Below, one piece after another: positions 40,401 through 51,994 of a stretch of DNA of 64,000 nucleotides. The translations under genes and the position numbers were made by a program. Below the pieces are notes generated by a model. It saw only the letters and a list, made by a program, of their open reading frames with translations, was not told the origin of the DNA and made no database searches. The stretch comes from Patagioenas fasciata (taxonomy: Eukaryota > Chordata > Aves > Columbiformes > Columbidae). Every line of letters starts with the position of its first letter. Within the stretch, counting starts at the first letter, position 1. The stretch is from assembly GCF_037038585.1 (NCBI RefSeq), contig NC_092520.1, positions 151,651,104-151,715,103 on the forward strand. The letters run 5' to 3'.

Positions 40401-43200
40401 ACCTCGGGAGGCCTTGTTACAGGTGCCTGTAACTCTAAACTCTCCTTGAACCGCCTGGCAGCAGAGGGAGGAGGGGAATTTGTGAATCCGTAGCTGATGC
40501 AGACACAAACAAGGCCCCTCTGAAACTCACTTTTCCTATGGAAAATCAGGATGACAGCAGCAAAAAACTCCTTGGCTTCAGATAAAAGGTGAGGAACCAG
40601 GCATCAACATCCCACACAAAATCCACTGTGATGCTCCCTCTTACTACCTGTCACTGACAGCAAGTTTGCTTGACTTTAGCTTTTCTGATTACTAGAAATA
40701 GTCATCCAGGAGCACAGGCAAACACACTGCCTTCCTCCAGCATTTGTGTAGTGCTATAGCCCTGCCACGTAGGCTAATTCAGATACAAGAGTGACTCTTT
40801 CAGCTTTAAAAGCAGCTTAAGCTGTTCGTATTTAAGGAAGGACAGAAAAAGAGCATAATTCTTATTTATCAATGAGCATCCATGTGACAGTTTGGTTCAC
40901 CAGCCCAAATGTTCTCAGGCTTCTCTCCATGGCTGGGCTGCACCTCCTACATTTGCAGCTCTGTGCCCTCCCAACTCTGCTGCTCCATGACCCTACATAG
41001 TAGGAGGAGGGTGCTGGGATGACAGATTGGGCTGACCAGCTGCACTTGACGTCACCCAGCAGAAGAGAGTCCACCTGCTGCATCTGGGCTGCACGAGGAG
41101 GAACGTGCCCAACTACAGGGGAGAGAAACACAGGCAGGAGCTGCTGCTGCCCAAGACAAGGCATTGTGTGTGCTCAACTCTGGAGCCTGAGCATCCCTTG
41201 TCTCCACTGAGATGACTGTATTTCGGAATGATTTGATTTTGCTTGTTGACAAATTGTCAATAAAATAGGTAATTGTTCCTGGCCTGAAGTTAAACAATCC
41301 TGTTACTGAGTCACTATTATTTGCAGGTGAGAGAGGTGCAACAGGCTTGGGCTTCGAGGCACCACACTGTCCCCTCTAGGAAGAAGGGTGAAGTACAAAA
41401 ACATTCTACCATGCCTTACAGAGAAATTAACTTTACCTATAATTACGGTTATTATGAGGCTGCTTGTTCCACCTCGGCTTCTTAAATAACCACACTGCAA
41501 CTCATACAGATCTTCTCTTTAGAGCAACTGCTATGTCTCCCCAACTCTTCCCTGCCTCTAACGTAACTGCACGAGTGTTGCAGCTCATGTATCTTTCCAT
41601 AAGTCTTTATTAATAAGGAGCATCTGCAAGGAAACAGGATCTGACTCACTCTACAGCAGCTGCTCCTGCTGCTCGCTTCCCCACCTGAAACAACAGTCCC
41701 CTGTTTCAAAAGTTGCCTCCATCGCAGCCAAATCCAACATCACCAGTGCAATGCTGTGCTGCTCTTCTAAGGGACAGAACATTATTGGCTTCTCCCCGTG
41801 GAAGAAACTCTTAAACCATATCTTTGCATGTTGCTAACTTACCTTGGTTTTTGTGCTGTCTCGCTCCTTTTCTGAGTCTCAGTGGAGAGTATCCAGCCAG
41901 TGTGAGTCTTTTTCAAAATTGATTCCTTATCCATATTTGGGAATTTGTGCTGGGCATTAGCTGGTACAAGGCATGTTCTTCCCACAGTGCACTTTGGGAC
42001 TTGTAGTTCCCAAAAAGGAATGTTGTTTTCACAATTGCAAGCACCAAGCAACAGAAACAGAAGTCTGAAACTCTACCTCTGCCTTTGCTTAGCTGCTGGG
42101 CCCTTCCTTTTGCAACGTTTCCGTGCTGTGGTTTTGCCTTAACCAGCCTGAATCCTCCAGGAATTTCTTCCACGGCACAGTGAGCAAACCCCTAGGATGT
42201 AGGCTTGTGTGAAAGCTGCTACTGCAGCGTGCTCTGGCTGCTACCATGCGGGGCAGGTGTGTGTGGTCCTGCCTCCTGTAAACAGCTACTTAGAAAAAGA
42301 GAGTTATGATCAACTTTTTAATCATACTCTCCGTGCTTTATTTCCTTCTTCCAAGGCTGAAATGGCATAGAAACAGCTTTTTAAAACGTGTGTTGTGCTT
42401 TTAAACACAGTGTTAGCACATTTGATTTTTTAATTAAATGATGATATCAGGGTGTCAGCATTACAAAATAAATAAATCCTGCCTCTTCTGTAGATTCATT
42501 TTTGAAGAGAGTTTTCACTGACTGCCATAATTACCTTGTAACCAAGACACCCTATTGTTTTCAAATAACAACTAAAGAAGAATGTGAATCATTGCCTGTA
42601 GGGTACTGATGGAGACGCTGCTATCATGCCCAAACTCCAGTTCCTTTAACAGCATAACATGCTTCAAACTGTGGACAGAGGATGACTGAGGAAAAGGCCC
42701 ACGAGGAGACTTTTGTCCCAAAAGCAGAGTTCTTTACCCAGTGTGTGAGCAGCCGAATATACACACAGAGTCCAGATACCGTTTTCTTATAAGATTGTGC
42801 AATATCAGATGCTAGGTGGTAAAACAACAAAGCTAGCACACCTGAAACAAGCTGCATATTTATACATTTCAACTTTTAGCCACTCCTAACATCTTATACA
42901 CATTTATGCCTACTCAAAGTTCATTGCTCTAAACTCTGCTTGCTTCAGTGTAAAGGTACATTCTACTTTTATTCTTCTACGTGTGTTTAGTGAGTACTGG
43001 CATTTTCTGAGTAGGGGGCATTTTTTGAGTCTGAAGTCTTTACCGTCCTTACCTTTCCCAAAGTTACTGTCGATTTCTGCCAACTTCACGCTTCTTGGCA
43101 AACATCACCTGTTAATTCCTTCTGGGGCAGGATAGTCCTCTCTTATCAGTCTTTTTCGTTCCTCATAGACGATTTAACAGTCGTTAAAACTTGAGTTTCT
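37418..43200. other. Intergenic DNA upstream of PEX26
   Basis: No supported exon. A second consensus cAMP-response element (TGACGTCA, 41047-41054) lies in a slightly GC-richer patch at about 40.9-41.2 kb. The rest shows no repeat or RNA gene that I recognise. Confidence 0.4.
41047..41054. promoter_or_regulatory. Consensus CRE (TGACGTCA)
   Basis: Exact palindromic CREB/ATF core about 3.4 kb upstream of the PEX26 start codon, within the sequence CTTGACGTCACCC. Function is unproven. Confidence 0.3.
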
Positions 43201-43209
43201 CATTGAAGA

Positions 43210-43618
43210 GAGTCGAGACATCAGGGCCAGGAAAGGAAGGCACCACCATCCCGCCCAGGAGCCCAGCAGAGTAGTGGGGGAGCGCTCTCCCTTCGCTACC
43301 TGCCCCAACCCTCTCCTGCGGCAGGCCCGCAGCCCTCATGTCTCGGGGCCAAGCTGCCGCCTCCAGGGCGCGTTGCTCGGCCGGGACACGACTGGGCTGG
43401 GCTGACGCCCGGCGGCCGGGGCGGGGAACAGCAGCGGCTGCTGCGGAGGTCTGACCCGCCGGCTGGTGGGGGCGGCCGGGGCGGAGAGCGGCGTCTTGGG
43501 CGCTTCCCCTGGGCAGCCACGCGAGTGAGACACCGAGGGGGGGTTTGGCAGGGACCGGCACCGATCCCCGCCCGGCACGGCTGAAAGCGTCATGATCCCA
43601 CACCCTGCGGCTGCAGCT
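43210..43618. promoter_or_regulatory. Distal half of the PEX26 CpG island
   Basis: GC-rich, CpG-dense DNA (for example GGCGGCCGGGGCGGGG near 43412 and again near 43470) that stops exactly where an antisense CR1 begins at about 43619. It resumes in character after that CR1, at about 44115. I read it as one ancestral promoter island split by the insertion. A 163-codon minus-strand frame across it is Ala/Pro/Arg-rich, crosses into the CR1, and is not supported as a protein. A divergent non-coding transcript from this side is possible. Confidence 0.6.
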
Positions 43619-44105
43619 TAGAACCATAGAGGAGTTTGGGTTGGAAGGGACCTTTGGGTTGGAAGGGACCTTCAAAGGTCATCTAGTCCAACCCCCTGCC
43701 ATGAGCAGGGACATCTGCAACTAGATCAGGTTGCTCAGAGCCCCGTCCAGCCCGGCCTTGAATGTCTCCAGGGATGGGGTATCTACCACCTCTCTGGGCA
43801 ACCTGGGCCAGTGTTTCACCAACCTCGTTGTAAAAAATTTATTCACCATGTCTGGCCTGAATCTCCCCTCCTTTAGTTTAAAACCATTACCCCTTGTCCT
43901 ATTGCACCAGGCCCTGCTAAAAAGTCTGTCCCCATCTTTCTTAGAAGCCCCTTTTAAGTACTGAAAGGCTGTAATAAGGTCTCCCCAGAGCCTTCTCTTC
44001 TCCAGGCTGAACAACCCTAACTCTCTCAGCCTGTCCTCACAGCAGAGCTGTTCCAGCCCTCTGATCATTTCTGTGGCTCCTCTAGCCCCTCTCCAACAGG
44101 TCCCT
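43619..44105 (-). mobile_element. CR1 LINE 3' fragment inside the PEX26 CpG island, antisense
   Basis: About 485 bp. The plus strand opens with the degenerate antisense tail GAACCATAGAGGAGTTTGGG, then GGTCATCTAGTCCAACCCCC. It runs back through the antisense coding end (minus-strand frame with [19 protein letters not shown]) to CTCCAACAGGTCCCTG near 44105. An exact 18-bp tandem duplication (TTTGGGTTGGAAGGGACC at 43635-43652 and 43653-43670) is present near the element's 3' end. It sits about 395 bp upstream of the PEX26 ATG. Confidence 0.93.
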
Positions 44106-44114
44106 GTCTTTCCC

Positions 44115-44498
44115 CGGAGACCCCACTTTTAACCGCTAATCCTCGCTGTGCCGCGGCCCCCACTCGGAGAAACCAACGCGCCGACGAGCGGCCGCTGATC
44201 CCAGCTCCCTCCCGCCAGCGCTGCACTACATGTCCCGCCGGCCCGCGGGCGGGGAGGTGTCCGCTGGGGCGGCCCTTCCGCTGCCGGGCGGCGCAGGGGT
44301 TCCTTCCCGGCCGTCCGGGACCGTGGGAGGCCGCGCTGCTGCCGCTGCCTGCCCGAGCGGAGCCGAGCGCCGGGGAGGGCGGTGGCGGCGCGGGGAGCGG
44401 TGGCGGCTCTGGAGCCGGAGCCGGGCGGGCGGCAGGCAGTGGGACGCGGGGAGGGTGGCAGCGGCAGCAGCTCTCTCAGTAGCCCTCCCGCTGCCGCC
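44115..44498 (+). promoter_or_regulatory. PEX26: PEX26 proximal promoter and 5' UTR (CpG island)
   Basis: Dense CpG sequence directly upstream of the PEX26 start codon, with GGCGG and GCCGG repeats and no TATA box, as expected for a broadly expressed housekeeping promoter. The transcription start cannot be placed exactly. No in-frame ATG occurs upstream in the open stretch (the codon at 44382 is GTG), so translation should begin at 44499. CpG richness continues through exon 1 into intron 1 to about 44750. Confidence 0.7.
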
Positions 44499-44659
44499 AT
44501 GAGGAGCGAGCCTCTGGCCTGGCCCCCGGTCTCGGCCACGGCAGCCTCGCTGCTGGAGGAGGCGGCGGACCTGCTGGTGCTGCACCGGGACTTCGCCGCT
44601 GCCCTGGAGAAGTGTGAGGCGGGCTGCGACAGCCTGGGCCCCGGGACCGGCCCCGAGAG
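44499..44659 (+). CDS. PEX26: PEX26 coding exon 1
   Basis: Residues 1-53 plus two bases of codon 54. Donor GAGAG|GTGCGAG. GC-rich and inside the CpG island. Intron 1 (1,266 bp) holds an AT-rich tract and a sense CR1. Confidence 0.92.
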
Positions 44660-47600
44660 GTGCGAGCGGGTGTCGGGCCTGCGGAGCGGGGACGGGGCGG
44701 AGCGGGGACGGGGCGGCGCTGCGCGGCGGCTCGGTATCGCGTCAGCGTCCGGCTGGCTACATACCCGTCTGCACTGCCTGTCGTTTTACCTTATTTTAAT
44801 AGAAAGGCTTTTGTGTTGAATGATTATTTTTCTTTTTTTTTTTTTTTTGAGGGTTAGGGACCTCTTAGGTTTGAATATAAATATTATAATATTGATATAA
44901 TATTATAATTAAGAATATTATAATATAATTAATATTAGGTCGAGAGAGGTTCTCCTTCCCCTCTACTCTGCCCTGGCGAGACCGCATCTGGAATATTGTG
45001 TCCAGTTCTGGGCCCCTCAGTTCAACAAGCACAGGGAACTGCTGGAGAGAGTCCAGCGCAGGGCAACAAAGATGATGAAGGGAGTGGAGCACCTCCCTTA
45101 TGAGGAAAGGCTGAGGGAGCTGGGTCTCTTTAGCCTGGAGAAGAGGAGGCTGAGGGGTGACCTTATTAGTGTTTAAAAATAAAGGGTGAGTGTCAAGAGG
45201 ATGGAGGCAGGCTCTTCTCAGTGACAACCAATGGTAGGACAAGGGGTAATGGGTTCAAACTGGAACACAAGAGGTTCCACTTAAATTTGAGAAGAAACTT
45301 CTTCTCAGTGAGGGTGACAGAGCACTGGAACAGGCTGCCCAGGGTGGCTGTGGAGTCTCCTTCTCTGGAGACATTTAAAACCCGCCTGGACACATTCCTG
45401 TGTAACCTCATCTAGGTGTTCCTGCTCTGGCAGGGGGATTGGACTAGATGATCTTTCGAGGTCCCTTCTAATCCCTAACATTCTGTGATTATCTGTGTGA
45501 ATGGCAGTAGCACCAGTGGCTCTTGCCATGGTTTTCCTAGCTTTTTTTCTTTATTATCTAAATTAATAGAGGGTAGCGCTTATTGCTGAAAAGCGAGTTT
45601 AAAACCTGGCTTGGCTTTGGCTGCTAGCTGAGAACAGCCTGTCTGTATTTACATGTTTCGTGTGAAGGAATCTGTGCACGTTTGAAGGCAGCAAGGTGAG
45701 CCTAGTAGCCTTTCCAGCACCATTCTAGAGATACAGACTCTATGCATCTTTTTGGGGGGTTGAATGTGCCTTTTTTTTGGGGGGGTTAGGGGTAGAGGGT
45801 AACGGAAAGCAGGGGAAGCAGCTGTCAGAGAGCTGTAAAGTACCAAGGCTGGGATGCAGCTGGAAGGGATGTGAGGGGCAGTGTGGTTGTAAGAAGCACT
45901 TATTTAGTTGTCTCTTCATTGCCAGTTCTGCAGAAGTGAAATGCTCCCTTTGTGTTGTGGGAATTCAGGCACTGGCTGAGATGAACCGGTGGAGAGAAGT
46001 TCTGTCTTGGGTCCTACAGTATTACCATGTCCCTGAACATCTGCCTCCAAAAGTTCTTGAGCTGTGGTGAGTTTTTCTCTGTGGCTGTCAGATATACACA
46101 GGGTTCATGTTAAGTTTAATAGCAGGCCAGACTTGAATATTGCATGATATTTTCACTTTGCATGGTGTAGGTGAGGATGAAACCAGGAACAGGCCTGTTC
46201 TCGACATGTGTGTGCTGGAGTAAGCCTCCAGATTGCTTTATGATAAAGTACAAAAGGAGTGATGCCAAGAAAGTAACAGCAGTGGCTGCACCTATTGTCT
46301 GCCTCAGAAATCTGTGTTTCAAGTGCAGACCGTGATACATGCCTTGATGATAGCTGCCTGTGGGTAGTAACTGTCAGTGACCTCAACTTTTACAAAGATT
46401 TAGTGTTTTCTAATATTTCTACCTTATACTTCAGTATCCTGTTATATAGCAAAGTTAGAGAGCCCCAGGTGATGCTGGAGGTTTGCAGTAGCTGGCTGAG
46501 ACACCAACCCAACAAGAGCCTCCCAGAGTATGGTGCATTGCTGGAGCTCCACTTGTTGCACGTGTTGCTGCCGCTTGGCCGGTTTGAGGGGGCAGAAGAG
46601 CTTGTACGCGGCTGTGATGCTTTTGACAGTGAACAGCAACTAGCGTTTCTTGGGACCATTTGTGAAAGCCGATGCCAGTGGACTCAACGGGAAGAGATGC
46701 ACGCAGCTGTGGAAGAGAAGCAAGAGGCTGCAACAGAAACTATTTTGGGTAAGCTTTCCCTCTGGTGTTTGTGCTTCTCTTCTTTTTTATAATCTTGTTT
46801 CAGGTTAGTTGGTCCCTTGCTAACAAAGGGTAGCAAGTATGAACCATGTATTAAGAATATTGTCATGACAAACCAGCCATGAGGAAGTCCTATTGTGTAT
46901 CATGGAAGGCAACAGAGGACTTAGTGATCCATTTGCTGACAATTAAAAGCGTATTTAGTCTCAACCAATGTCAAGATACGAGAATTATTTTCCAGGTTCA
47001 AAAGCACTTCAGAATAAATGTTTTTTTGGGTTTTTTTTAAGTTACAAAAGGGAAACTAAAACTACCTAGTGATCCTTTAAGGGTACATTTTGTTGTCTCT
47101 GTGCACTCTCTGCTTCGTCTCCCCTTACATTTGAGCCCATATAGAGCAATGCTTGTCTGGCACTTCAAGTACTGCTGCTTCTCCAGAACAGTAAATCACT
47201 TGACGTTATCTCACAGGAGAGAAGTTGGCACTACTGTGGTATAAGATCATATTATACTATAGTAGATACCTAACAAAAAGGTATAATATAATTAATTGCA
47301 TTACAAAATTGTACTGGTTCCCTATTATTAAAAAAAACATCAAACAACCCAACTCTCATGCTATCAAACTAAGAAGAATCTTACTTTAGTATCTTAGTTT
47401 CTTATTATCTGTATCTATGTGATTGCTTTGCTTTGCTTTACTTTGCCCTTACTGCCTGTCTGTTCTTGCATTCTAGGTGCTCTGTCCCAAAAGCTCTTGA
47501 CGATGTTGACATTGCTACGTAGAACACTGAGGTCCATGTCGAGCCATTTCTATTTACTTCCTTACAAAAAGATGTTCTTGGCTACTTTTCTGCTTTACCT

Positions 47601-48238
47601 GGTGGTGGTGAGATTAGACCCAGGTACAGTGTTAAAATTTCCAATTGTTTAAATTCCATTATGGTTACAGAGAAGAGAATAGGTTATTTTAATAGATGTA
47701 ATTTGTGTAAATGTTTTATCTTTGAGAGACACAAAAACTGGGTGACTAGGAACGTACAGTCAGGCTTGTTTCTAGTGTTTACAGTTGCAATTCATATGGA
47801 AAGATGTAGCTCTACAGAAGCCACTTTTCTTAAAACCATTACTCCACCCTCAGCTCTTTGCAACATACAAGGTACAGGCTGTGCAAGGCAGGCTGAGCTG
47901 TCCTAGACTCAGCCTCTACCTCAGTCAACTTGAGGTGCTATGAGGTGAATAAAATACTGAAGGCTTGCAAGGGATGGGAGTGATGCCTCAAGCAAAGGCC
48001 CAAGTACTGAACCAAGTGGAAGTAATAGAACTAGGTTTCGATTAACTCTAGTTGGGATTAGTTTGTTCTTAATATGTGTAGCGTATCTTAGTTTTACCTT
48101 TTATAGTGAAAGGCTCTTTTGCTTTGTTCTGCAGCTTCTCCGACATCACTGCCGTTCATTTACAAACTGGTCCAGCTCTTCCGACAGGCTTGGGCAGCTG
48201 TATTTTCTCCTGTCCATAGGCGTCCCGTTCAAGACTAA
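44499..48238 (+). CDS. PEX26: PEX26, peroxisome assembly protein 26 (five coding exons, 288 aa)
   Basis: The coding sequence joins 44499-44659, 45926-46066, 46435-46748, 47477-47623 and 48135-48238. All introns are GT-AG and all phases match, giving 867 nt with stop. PEX26 is a tail-anchored peroxisomal membrane protein that recruits the PEX1-PEX6 AAA ATPase complex, which recycles the import receptor PEX5. Visible family hallmarks are [20 protein letters not shown] near the N terminus (PEX6-binding helical region), [17 protein letters not shown] and [11 protein letters not shown] in exon 2, [11 protein letters not shown] and HVLLPLG in exon 3, and a basic motif plus hydrophobic anchor at about 236-252 ([17 protein letters not shown]). 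A short luminal tail rich in aromatic and basic residues ends RPVQD. Human PEX26 is 305 aa. The ATG has a strong Kozak context (GCCGCCATGA). The third exon is the most conserved by eye. Identification is secure from sequence and synteny. Confidence 0.95.
44830..44937. repeat. T run and AT-rich tract in PEX26 intron 1
   Basis: A T run near 44833-44848 and then, from about 44871, a degenerate ATATTATAAT-type low-complexity tract ending exactly where the CR1 begins. Confidence 0.7.
44938..45491 (+). mobile_element. CR1 LINE 3' fragment in PEX26 intron 1, sense
   Basis: Starts near GGTCGAGAGAGGTTCTCC, a common internal CR1 position. It continues through the coding end ([19 protein letters not shown] in frame) and finishes CCCTAACATTCTGTGATT near 45491. 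Same subfamily as the antisense copy at 19.4-19.8 kb. It accounts for 554 of the intron's 1,266 bp. Confidence 0.93.
45926..46066 (+). CDS. PEX26: PEX26 coding exon 2
   Basis: Acceptor TTGCCAG|TTCTGCAG and donor GCTGTG|GTGAGT. It completes codon 54 as Ser and encodes residues through 100 plus two bases of Cys101. A second AG six bases downstream would break the frame, so 45926 is the supported start. Confidence 0.93.
46435..46748 (+). CDS. PEX26: PEX26 coding exon 3
   Basis: Acceptor ACTTCAG|TATCCTG and donor TTTTGG|GTAAGC. Residues 101-205 plus one base of Gly206. It encodes [12 protein letters not shown] and the conserved [16 protein letters not shown] block. Confidence 0.95.
47477..47623 (+). 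CDS. PEX26: PEX26 coding exon 4 (membrane anchor)
   Basis: Acceptor ATTCTAG|GTGCTC and donor GACCCAG|GTACAG. It covers residues 206-254, with the basic KK at 236-237 and the hydrophobic tail anchor at about 238-252, which PEX19 recognises for targeting in characterised orthologues. Confidence 0.94.
48135..48238 (+). CDS. PEX26: PEX26 coding exon 5 and stop
   Basis: Acceptor TTCTGCAG|CTTCTCC. It encodes residues 255-288, beginning (A)[16 protein letters not shown], and ends GAC TAA at 48238. The [13 protein letters not shown] part closely tracks the human C terminus; the last dozen residues diverge. Confidence 0.94.
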
Positions 48239-51200
48239 GTATATACTGTCACAGGATGCGTTTTTCTCTGCTGCTGTAAAAGTGTCAGCTTGTCTGGAGG
48301 ATGTCATCAGGCTCTTCAAGGATTGCTGAAATCAGTGCCCTAATTGAGATGACCACCTGTGAACTGTGTGGCGATACCTTCATTTCTTCTGATGGGGAAT
48401 GGTGGTATATGAATTTTGAAACCACACCAAGTATTCCTGATGTTTTGGTTGGCTCTATTGCATTGTTCTGTTCAACACCAGGGTAAAGCCACTCCTTCCA
48501 TAATCTGCAACTGAACAAGAATCCTCCTTTTCAAACACTTTACTTTTGCGTGAGGGTTGTATAGCCAGTTATGAATTATGGAAGAAGGTTTCATCCTTGC
48601 CAAATGCTCGGCAGTTCTCTGAACAAGTGAAATAATGTTCTTGGAGGCATGACTGTGAAAGGGAATGGATTAGGGGAATATTCTGTTTTGCCTGAAGACA
48701 TCTGAAAACTGAGTTCCTGCAGCATGGTATCTAGGACAAACATGTGGAAGAAAAACACTGGAGAAAGTGAAGCCTATTGCATTTTGAAGGCCATGGTTTC
48801 TCTTGTGACTGATGCCTCCTTACACAGTCATTCTTGATTTTAATCATATTTAAGACAAAACCAAGGTGGTGGGCCACAAAGGCTTTTTTGCTGCACTTAC
48901 TCTTCTTAAATGCAAATTACAGCACTTTGTTCTTGCTTGATGCATAGTAATTTTAGGAACATGTGGTGGTGGTAAGGAAATAGATTTATTTTTTTAAGCT
49001 ATATTCTTCTAAAGTGTCCAGTTGAACAACTGAAGTTGTTGCATTGTTTTATTCTTTCCCTACCTCTTGCTTTGTTTATGTAGATGTCAAAAAGTCTCCA
49101 TGTGTTTAGAATTGCCTCCCTCACCCTCAGTATCTAAAGACATGGGTTATATGTGAGCCATTTATCAATGCTCGATCTTCAGAACAAAAGTTTAGGTAGA
49201 AAGATATACTTCTCTGTGATCCCAAAACCTTCCCCAGATCTGTGGCAAGAAAATTATTGTCTTTGCAGAATATCTGTCACCAGACTGACCCCATTTCCAA
49301 CCTCTTGAGGCAGAAATTGGAGGTTTGGGGTAGAACACTGATTTCTTCTCTGTCTATCCACCTATCATCAGTTGACAAAGGGTAAATTCCAAAGGAGAGA
49401 GCACTGACCTAATTAAATATTGCTTTCACTGGAGTAAACTGCTTTGTGCTGGAGAGGACAAATAAAAGGGAAGGAGCACGCCATCTCAGCATCTGTGCCA
49501 AAAGGGTGCAGGCTGACTGACATCAGTTGAAACTACAAAATGTTGAGCAAAGCAGCCTTTTTGGTGGGCAAATTCTATCCAACACACCAAACCTGTGAAA
49601 AGTAGCCAGCAGAGATCCCAGTATGGTGTCTTACAACAGTAGCCCCCTTCAGGTTGTTCCTTTGTCTCTTGCAGTGGCCACACACTGAGGCAGTGGCTAT
49701 TTCTGTGTTCTTCACACAACAGCAGCCTGGTGGTGCCTTCAAATTGTGTGCAATCTGTTGCTTTACTGTCTACTGAGAGATTTTGAAAACAGTCTGCATC
49801 TTCACTGCTAAAAATAGTTCTATTTCTTCTTGAATTATCCCAATAGAGAAATATTCTATTATTTGTGTCAGATAAAGTGGAGCAGGTCATTCATGAATGC
49901 AGTAATGACCTTACCTGGTTGTCTCAGAAGAAAAACCAAAACAAGCCCATATCCTTCCACAAATTTTTTGTCTCTCCTAGGACTCTACACCAGGATAAGT
50001 AGCACATAATGCTTCGCTGTATCAAAGAGTTATTTCTTATATGCTCTGCTCACATAGGGAAGCTCTTTATATTGCTGGATGGTTCTCTTAATTCAACTAT
50101 AGGTGTAGTTAACAGCTCTGCCACCAACAGTTGATGGCAAACCAGGTAGAATAAAACACAGGAGCTCTGTCTGGTGTTGAACTCTTTCAAGAATTGACTA
50201 GGTTGTGTCTACTGGCCCCTTACTTTGTAAGGCCTCACTTTAAATACTTCGTGAGCCAGTTAGTGAAATAGAAAACTTCCCTCTGAAGTCAGGTCAGGTT
50301 CTCACCAAATTGACCATTTAGGTAACAATAGTTTTTTTGCTCTAGTTTTCTATTAGCATTTTTAGTTAGATGGTGGAGATGCAATTTTGGAGGTTGGGAC
50401 CAGTGATCTGAGCAGGCCATACATTATGTTTAGAATGCTGTTAAATGTCACAGCCACTCATTTACCAGGACTTTAACATTCAAGTTAAAGTGTAGGTCAG
50501 TAACCTTCACTTTTGAGTACTACTGACTATGTATTTGTATTGTATTTAATTCATCATGAGAGGGCAGGAAGGCGGAAACAAGCTCTTCCTAGGGTTTTTT
50601 TTTTTAATTAATACTAAAACTGCAATATTTATTTTTCACAATAAAGTGACTACTGATTTTGTAGAGTTGCTTATTTGTTCTGTGATTAAGTATATGAAAA
50701 CTTTTGCATTTAATGTATTGATACTCTACAGTTTTCAAATAATTTCTGGAAATTTTTCACTACATGCCCTCATTGTACAGGCATATTTGAATTAAGTAGA
50801 GGACTTGGTCAGCGTGAATCTGATGAGATCTAATCAACTGATGATGTTGGTAGGGTGTAAGCCTGCATTTTCATAGGAGTTCAAGGAGCGGTAATTACTT
50901 TATCTGAAAGATCCAGTTCTTTTTCTTGTGTGTCTTTGTGTACCTTAGTGTGGCCAAGACCAGAATACTACCAAGAATAAAGTACCTGATATTTATCTTC
51001 AGCTGTGTATTTTCTCTGCACTCTCATATCATGGAGGGAAAAGACAGCCATGGGGATCCTACCACTGAAGCCTTGTCAGAGAGAATGTGTGTGTGTGTGT
51101 GCCAGGTGTCTGTGAACTTCCTGTTAGTACCTCCAGGAAAGAGAGCAAATTCTAGTTCTGCTTTTTTGTTTTGCCATCTTCTTCCTAGATGCAAAAGAAT

Positions 51201-51690
51201 TTGTATTGGCCCATATAGTAGGCAGATGAATGGCTGAAAAACAGTTGTCTATCATCAGATGAACCAAGGTCACAGAGAGGAATGGCTGGCAGAAAGATGA
51301 GGTTTGGTGCCTTAGTACCAGGACACAAGAAGATAATCCCATGCACCTTGTCCACAGATGATCAAATAGTCAAGTGGAATTCCTTGCAATTCAACCTGTT
51401 CCCCAACTCAATCAGTGGAATCTAGGCAAGTTAACTCCATGTCCACCATTCATCTACAGTCACCTTTGTCAGAAGAGATGCCATTTAAAAATGATGCCAC
51501 CTTTTGAGAGTGTAAATGAAGACATTCTGAAATGGTTCAATAATCTTTTTAAATTAGTTATCAGTAACGTATTCACCAGTTGCTAGAGTTTTAAGGAAGG
51601 AAACTGGTCATTCGTTAAGATATTCTGTGTGTGTTAAAATTTTGGTTATTAATACCAATTGTAATTTTCTTCTTTTTTTTTTTTTTTTTC
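48239..51690 (+). other. PEX26 3' UTR and short intergenic interval
   Basis: No coding exon supported. Candidate PEX26 polyadenylation hexamers AATAAA lie at 49461-49466, 50150-50155, 50640-50645 and 50976-50981. Which one is used cannot be told from the sequence alone. A TG microsatellite lies near 51087-51101 and a T run at about 51671-51689. The interval separates PEX26 from the tubulin by under 4 kb. Confidence 0.5.
49461..49466 (+). terminator. PEX26: Candidate PEX26 polyadenylation signal
   Basis: First canonical AATAAA after the PEX26 stop codon, about 1.2 kb downstream. Later AATAAA motifs (50150, 50640, 50976) are alternatives. Confidence 0.4.
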
Positions 51691-51991
51691 CCTTTAAACC
51701 AAGGTTTAGCTTGGAAAGTTAACTGGGAAGACTTGCTTAAGAACAGACTTCAGGGCTGGGTCCTGCAGGTGTGTGAAAGCAGGCTGCTGGTGTCACAGGT
51801 GAGGGGCTGGAATGGGCCGGTTGCCTGGGAGGGATTGTGACCTCTCCTGCCTGTGCTGTGATGCTGCAGGGCCCCTGCCAGCAAGGTGCAGATCAGCAGC
51901 CACCTTGCACCAGGCTGCTTAGACAACAGTAGGAACATCAGTAACTAAAGCTGCTGCTACCAGTCAAGAAAGGAAGCACACAGAAGAAAAC

Positions 51992-51994
51992 ATG
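51992..51994 (+). CDS. TUBA8: Tubulin coding exon 1 (ATG only)
   Basis: Alpha-tubulin genes characteristically have a first exon whose coding part is just the start codon, spliced to CGTGAG. AAAAC-ATG|GTAAGA is the only site in the upstream 3 kb that I find with this layout, a good Kozak base (A at -3) and a strong donor. Intron 1 would be 1,340 bp. The 5' UTR presumably lies in the preceding 50-150 bases. No TATA box is evident. Confidence 0.75.

Noticed and set aside
43184-43675. 163-codon minus-strand frame beside PEX26
   Set aside because: GC-driven composition, no recognised domain, and it runs across the border into a CR1 insertion.
44382-44498. Upstream in-frame extension of PEX26
   Set aside because: The codon at 44382 is GTG, not ATG. 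The first ATG (44499) has a strong Kozak context and aligns with the start of human PEX26.
45926-45933. Alternative PEX26 exon 2 acceptor (second AG, after TTCTGCAG)
   Set aside because: It would shift the reading frame relative to exon 1. The first AG gives correct phase.
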